A stretch of 9,295 bases of DNA from an uncultured Planctomycetaceae bacterium (GTDB lineage Bacteria > Planctomycetota > Planctomycetia > Pirellulales > Thermoguttaceae). The notes under the pieces were generated by a model. The model worked only from the letters and a program-made list of their open reading frames with translations, was not told the DNA's origin and made no database searches. The stretch covers positions 1-9,295 of the forward strand of contig CAMZHY010000111.1 in assembly GCA_947307005.1 (NCBI GenBank), given 5' to 3'. Shown in pieces: positions 6,521 to 9,295 of this stretch. The position numbers and the translations under genes are program-made. Numbering within the stretch: the stretch's first letter is position 1; each line of letters begins with the position of its first letter.

Positions 6521-8161
6521 TCAGCGGTTCTTTTTGAAGTATTCGACGAGCGCGTTCGTCGAAGAATCGTGAGACGTCGTCGGTTCGGGGGAACCGAGTT
6601 CCGGCAGCACGACTTTCGCAAGCTGTTTGCCGAGTTCGACGCCCATCTGGTCGAAGGAGTTGATATTCCAGATCACGCCTTGGACGAAGATTTTCATCTC
6701 GTAAATCGCGATGAGCCGACCGAGGGCGGCGGGCGTGAGCTTCTTGAAGAAGATCGAACTCGTCGGGCGGTTTCCGGGGAAGACCTTCGACGGCGCGAGG
6801 CGTCGCGCTTCCGCTTCGTCGAGACCGGAGGCGAGCAGTTCTTGATACGCCTCCTCTTCCGTTTTGCCCTTCATGAGCGCCTCGGTCTGCGCGATGAAGT
6901 TGGCGATGAGCTTCTGATGATGATCGCCGATCGGGTTCTGAGTCTGAACGGGCGCGAGGAAGTCGCACGGGATGAGTTTCGTTCCCTGATGAATGAGCTG
7001 GTAGAACGCATGCTGTCCGTTCGTTCCCGGCACGCCCCAGACGATCGGCCCGGTGGAGTAGTCGACGCGCTGATTATCGACGTCGACGCCCTTGCCGTTG
7101 CTCTCCATATCGCCCTGCTGCAGATAGGCGGGGAAGCGTCTCAAATATTGATCGTAGGGAAGAATCGCGACCGTTTCGGCGTCCCAGAAGTTGTTGTACC
7201 AGATTCCAAGGAGCGCCATGACGACGGGAATGTTCTTCCGAAAGGGCGTGGCGCGGAAATATTCGTCGATCTCATGGGCGCCGGAAAGAAGCTCCTCAAA
7301 GTTTTCAAATCCGACCGCAAGCGCGATGCTCAGACCGATTGCGCTCCATAGCGAGTAACGACCGCCGACCCAGTTCCAGAATTCAAACATATTCTCAGGA
7401 TCGATTCCGAATTTTTCCACCGCGTCGCGATTGGTGGAGAGCGCGACGAAATGCTTCGCGACCGCCTTTTCGTCCTTCGCAGAACGGAGGAACCACGCCT
7501 TGGCGGTTTCCGCGTTCGTCATCGTCTCCTGCGTGGTGAACGTTTTCGACGCGATGATAAAAAGCGTCGTCTCGGGGTCGAGTTTCTTAAGCGTCTCGGC
7601 GATATGCGTTCCGTCGACGTTGGAGACGAAATGGGGCGTAATGTTCGTTTGATACGGCGTCAGCGCCTCGCAAACCATGCAGGGACCGAGATCCGAACCC
7701 CCGATTCCAATGTTGACGACGTCGGTAATCGCTTTGCCCGTATAGCCTTTCCACTCTCCGCCGCGCACGCGGTTGGAAAAATCCTTCATTTTCGCAAGGA
7801 CGCGATTCACGTCGGGCATGACGTCTTTTCCGTCGACGTAGACCGGCGTGTTGCAACGATTGCGGAGCGCGGTGTGGAGAACTGCGCGACGCTCGGTGAC
7901 GTTGATCTTCTCGCCCGTGAACATCGCTTCGATCTTATCCTTGAGCTTCGCTTCTTCCGCGAGCGCCACGAGGAGATCGATGGTTTTTTCCGTCGCGCGG
8001 TTCTTAGAGAAATCGTAGAGAATATCCGCGTATTCGATTGAAAACTTGGCGAAACGGTCCGGATCGCTTGCGAACATTTCGCGCATTGAGACCGACTCAA
8101 TTTCCTTCTTGTGAGCCGCAAGATTTTGCCACGCTGGAGATTGCGTTAATTTCGACGCCAC
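6521..8161 (-). CDS. pgi: Glucose-6-phosphate isomerase
   Basis: Interconverts glucose 6-phosphate and fructose 6-phosphate in the cytoplasm, serving glycolysis, gluconeogenesis and sugar-nucleotide supply. The sequence is collinear with the E. coli enzyme from the N-terminus (LTQSPAWQ...) to the end. Both family signatures are present: NWVGGRYSLWSAIG (about residues 263-276) and the C-terminal SFDQMGVELGKQ. Catalytic residues are visible: Glu353 in MESNGKG, His384 in GTNGQHAF and Lys512 in GVELGK. The sugar-phosphate binding region includes GIGGSDLGP and ASKTFTTQET. Length (546 residues) is normal for the long bacterial form. A TGA lies in frame four codons before a TTG at 8165-8167, and no ATG is available. 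I chose the GTG at 8159-8161 because AAAGGA ends 7 bases before it, whereas it is only 1 base from the TTG; the TTG would add two residues. Its own promoter lies at 8260-8287. Confidence 0.97.
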   Translation of the reverse strand: MASKLTQSPAWQNLAAHKKEIESVSMREMFASDPDRFAKFSIEYADILYDFSKNRATEKTIDLLVALAEEAKLKDKIEAMFTGEKINVTERRAVLHTALRNRCNTPVYVDGKDVMPDVNRVLAKMKDFSNRVRGGEWKGYTGKAITDVVNIGIGGSDLGPCMVCEALTPYQTNITPHFVSNVDGTHIAETLKKLDPETTLFIIASKTFTTQETMTNAETAKAWFLRSAKDEKAVAKHFVALSTNRDAVEKFGIDPENMFEFWNWVGGRYSLWSAIGLSIALAVGFENFEELLSGAHEIDEYFRATPFRKNIPVVMALLGIWYNNFWDAETVAILPYDQYLRRFPAYLQQGDMESNGKGVDVDNQRVDYSTGPIVWGVPGTNGQHAFYQLIHQGTKLIPCDFLAPVQTQNPIGDHHQKLIANFIAQTEALMKGKTEEEAYQELLASGLDEAEARRLAPSKVFPGNRPTSSIFFKKLTPAALGRLIAIYEMKIFVQGVIWNINSFDQMGVELGKQLAKVVLPELGSPEPTTSHDSSTNALVEYFKKNR

Positions 8162-8168
8162 TTTCAAA

Positions 8169-8174
8169 TCCTTT
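8169..8174 (-). promoter_or_regulatory. Shine-Dalgarno sequence of pgi
   Basis: AAAGGA on the minus strand is 7 bases before GTG 8161 but only 1 base before TTG 8167. The spacing favours the GTG as the true start. It is the clearest ribosome-binding site in the window. Confidence 0.6.
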
Positions 8175-8188
8175 ATTCACGTTGCGAA

Positions 8189-8240
8189 GCCGCGGCGCGA
8201 TGAAGCGCGCGGCGTCATGCCGAGCGTCCCAACGGGACGC
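8189..8240 (-). other. Structured 5' leader of pgi with two hairpins
   Basis: Two GC-rich hairpins lie in the predicted leader. One is GCGTCCC/GGGACGC with a 3-base loop at 8224-8240; the other has 9-bp arms with one bulged base at 8189-8213. Neither is followed on the minus strand by a T-tract, so they are not obvious terminators; a six-T run lies instead before the first hairpin. No known riboswitch was recognised. Confidence 0.45.
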
Positions 8241-8259
8241 GTCGAAAAAACCTCGCCTA

Positions 8260-8287
8260 ATTATATCGGGCGCGGCGCGATAATCAA
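8260..8287 (-). promoter_or_regulatory. Sigma70-type promoter of pgi
   Basis: On the minus strand, TTGATT (8287-8282) and a perfect TATAAT (8265-8260) are separated by 16 bp. Transcription would start near 8253, giving a leader of about 90 bases. The -35 box overlaps the TGA stop codon (8286-8284) of the acetyltransferase gene, so pgi can be expressed independently of that gene. Confidence 0.7.
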
Positions 8288-8847
8288 TATGGGGCGCGAC
8301 CGAGTTCGACGCGCCAACCGCATGAGTCGTCGTCGACAAAGGGCGCGCCGTGAAAAAGCCGGAAGCCCGCCTTGACGAGAACGCGTTGAGACGCGAGGTT
8401 CGTCAGTAGCGTTTCGGCGGTAATCGCCGCGACGTCGTCGCGTTTCCGCGCCCAGTCGACGAGCGCTCGAAGCGTTTCCGTCATGAATCCGAGATTCCGA
8501 AAAGCCTCTTCGACGTAATATGCGATTTCCGCGTCCTTTCCTTCGGGAAAACCTTTGAAGCAGAAGGCGCCGACGAAGGAACGACCTTCGCGCGTTACGA
8601 CGCTCCACAAGTTTTCCCAAACGCCCTTGCCGTCGTCGAGACCGCGCGCCGCGTCGTAACGCCGCGTTAATCCCGTCCGAACGTCTCGCTCAAGGGGGCC
8701 CGGCGCGTTCGCCAATCCAAACCTTTGCGCGAAACGACCCGGCGCGTAAAGGAACCGCGCGAAGTCGTCGAGCGTGTGCGCCGTAAGCGTTAGTCTCGAC
8801 GTTTCGATTCGTTCAAGTTCCGAACGACGGGCGTGGTTTGAAGTCAT
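8284..8847 (-). CDS. GNAT-family N-acetyltransferase (RimJ/RimL-like)
   Basis: A 187-residue protein predicted to transfer an acetyl group from acetyl-CoA to an amine; the substrate is unknown. The N-terminal IETSRLTLTAHTLDDFARFL is the usual opening of the RimJ/RimL-like (Acetyltransf_3) group. The acetyl-CoA region is AEIAYYVEEAFRNLGFMTETLRALVDWA (residues 106-133 approximately). The usual Q/R-x-x-G-x-G/A loop appears as R117-NLGFM with Met in the last position. N150-LASQRVLVKAGF matches the family motif near the C-terminus. The ATG overlaps the stop codon of the upstream gene by 4 bp (ATGA, 8847-8844), indicating translational coupling and a shared mRNA. The N-terminal leader MTSNHARRSELER may be an extension before the domain. 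Similar proteins act on ribosomal proteins, antibiotics or small molecules, and nothing here chooses among them. Confidence 0.86.
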   Translation of the reverse strand: MTSNHARRSELERIETSRLTLTAHTLDDFARFLYAPGRFAQRFGLANAPGPLERDVRTGLTRRYDAARGLDDGKGVWENLWSVVTREGRSFVGAFCFKGFPEGKDAEIAYYVEEAFRNLGFMTETLRALVDWARKRDDVAAITAETLLTNLASQRVLVKAGFRLFHGAPFVDDDSCGWRVELGRAPY

Positions 8848-9295
8848 TGGGGGCTTTGACCAAAACGAACGACGTCCTCGCCTTGCGATTCAATCTCGCG
8901 AATTTCTTCGCCGTCGATCATGATCTGGTAGACGAGTCCTTTTTTTGCGGAAATCTTAACGACGCCGTCTTCGACTCTCGCGGGGAAGGGCGCCGCGACG
9001 CGCTTTCCGTCGATATCGACGACGGAAAGATTCGTCGGCTCTCCTTCGAGGGTTCTTCTAAGCATATAGACGGCGCAAGGATTGGTGAAAGGACCGACTC
9101 GTTTCTGCGTTTCAATCTGAATCCAGTCGGGAAGGAGTCCGACGAGGTCGTCTTCGTCGCATAGCTGACATTCCGCGCCGGCGACGATTCCCTCGGCGAT
9201 CTTGCGCCAGTCGAGCGTATCGTCGTGATTTGCGAGGAGGATGAGCGCGTGGGCGTAATCGAGCCCGCACCATTGGACGGGGCGTCCCATCCAGT
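8844..9295 (-). CDS. C-terminal part of an unidentified protein (partial)
   Basis: The frame is open to the right edge: the codon before the first visible Met is TGG (Trp), so that Met at 9288-9290 is probably internal and the true start lies outside the window. About 150 residues are visible. The first part (WMGRPVQWCGLDYAHALILLA, then a short helical stretch with two Cys, AGAECQLCDEDD) resembles the helix-rich end of an enzyme barrel. The second part (VDIDGKRVAAPFPARVEDG, then VYQIMIDGEEI) reads like a small all-beta C-terminal domain. This arrangement is seen in (alpha/alpha)6-toroid carbohydrate enzymes, but I cannot name a family, so that is only a possibility. It overlaps the acetyltransferase start by 4 bp. 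Confidence 0.7.
   Translation of the reverse strand, partial: WMGRPVQWCGLDYAHALILLANHDDTLDWRKIAEGIVAGAECQLCDEDDLVGLLPDWIQIETQKRVGPFTNPCAVYMLRRTLEGEPTNLSVVDIDGKRVAAPFPARVEDGVVKISAKKGLVYQIMIDGEEIREIESQGEDVVRFGQSPQ

Noticed and set aside
6263..7351. 362-residue plus-strand ORF
   Set aside because: It is antisense to pgi and the glycosyltransferase, both strongly supported; its Arg/Glu/Asp-rich product is typical of a shadow frame.

Overview
The window looks like chromosomal DNA of a free-living or gut-associated carbohydrate-degrading bacterium. Most of it is GC-rich, with very frequent GACG/GTCG words and Arg/Asp/Ala-rich proteins. The secreted multidomain glycosidase, the weak Shine-Dalgarno signals and the general style would fit a planctomycete or a related PVC-group bacterium, but that placement is inference and no marker gene here settles it.

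Left part (1-2006, + strand): two tandem genes for an unrecognised protein family rich in Trp, Tyr, Arg and Lys. The first (1-501) is cut by the window edge and is visible only as its C-terminal part; the second (816-2006) is complete. Their last ~130 bp are almost identical (an 87-bp exact block inside), while the upstream parts are clearly diverged. The second gene also carries internal tandem repeats. The region is visibly more AT-rich than the rest. A strong hairpin terminator closes it at about 2039-2080.

Middle (2072-5113, + strand): a TATAAT promoter sits directly behind that terminator and drives a secreted GH127-type glycosidase (predicted beta-L-arabinofuranosidase) with C-terminal fibronectin-like and LamG/concanavalin-like domains. 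It ends at a terminator hairpin that appears bidirectional and separates it from the convergent minus-strand genes.

Right part (5191-9295, - strand, read from right to left): the C-terminal end of an unidentified protein runs off the window and overlaps a GNAT acetyltransferase gene by 4 bp (ATGA). Next comes glucose-6-phosphate isomerase (pgi), with a good sigma70-like promoter whose -35 box overlaps the acetyltransferase stop codon, followed by a GT4-type glycosyltransferase lacking the first Glu of the usual E-x7-E motif. pgi and the glycosyltransferase may be co-transcribed. Hexose-phosphate metabolism (pgi) and sugar transfer (GT4) fit loosely together, while the glycosidase is a separate, oppositely oriented unit.

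The most unusual part is the tandem repeat-protein family at the left: no known family was recognised, the 3' ends look homogenised, and the array probably continues beyond the left edge.
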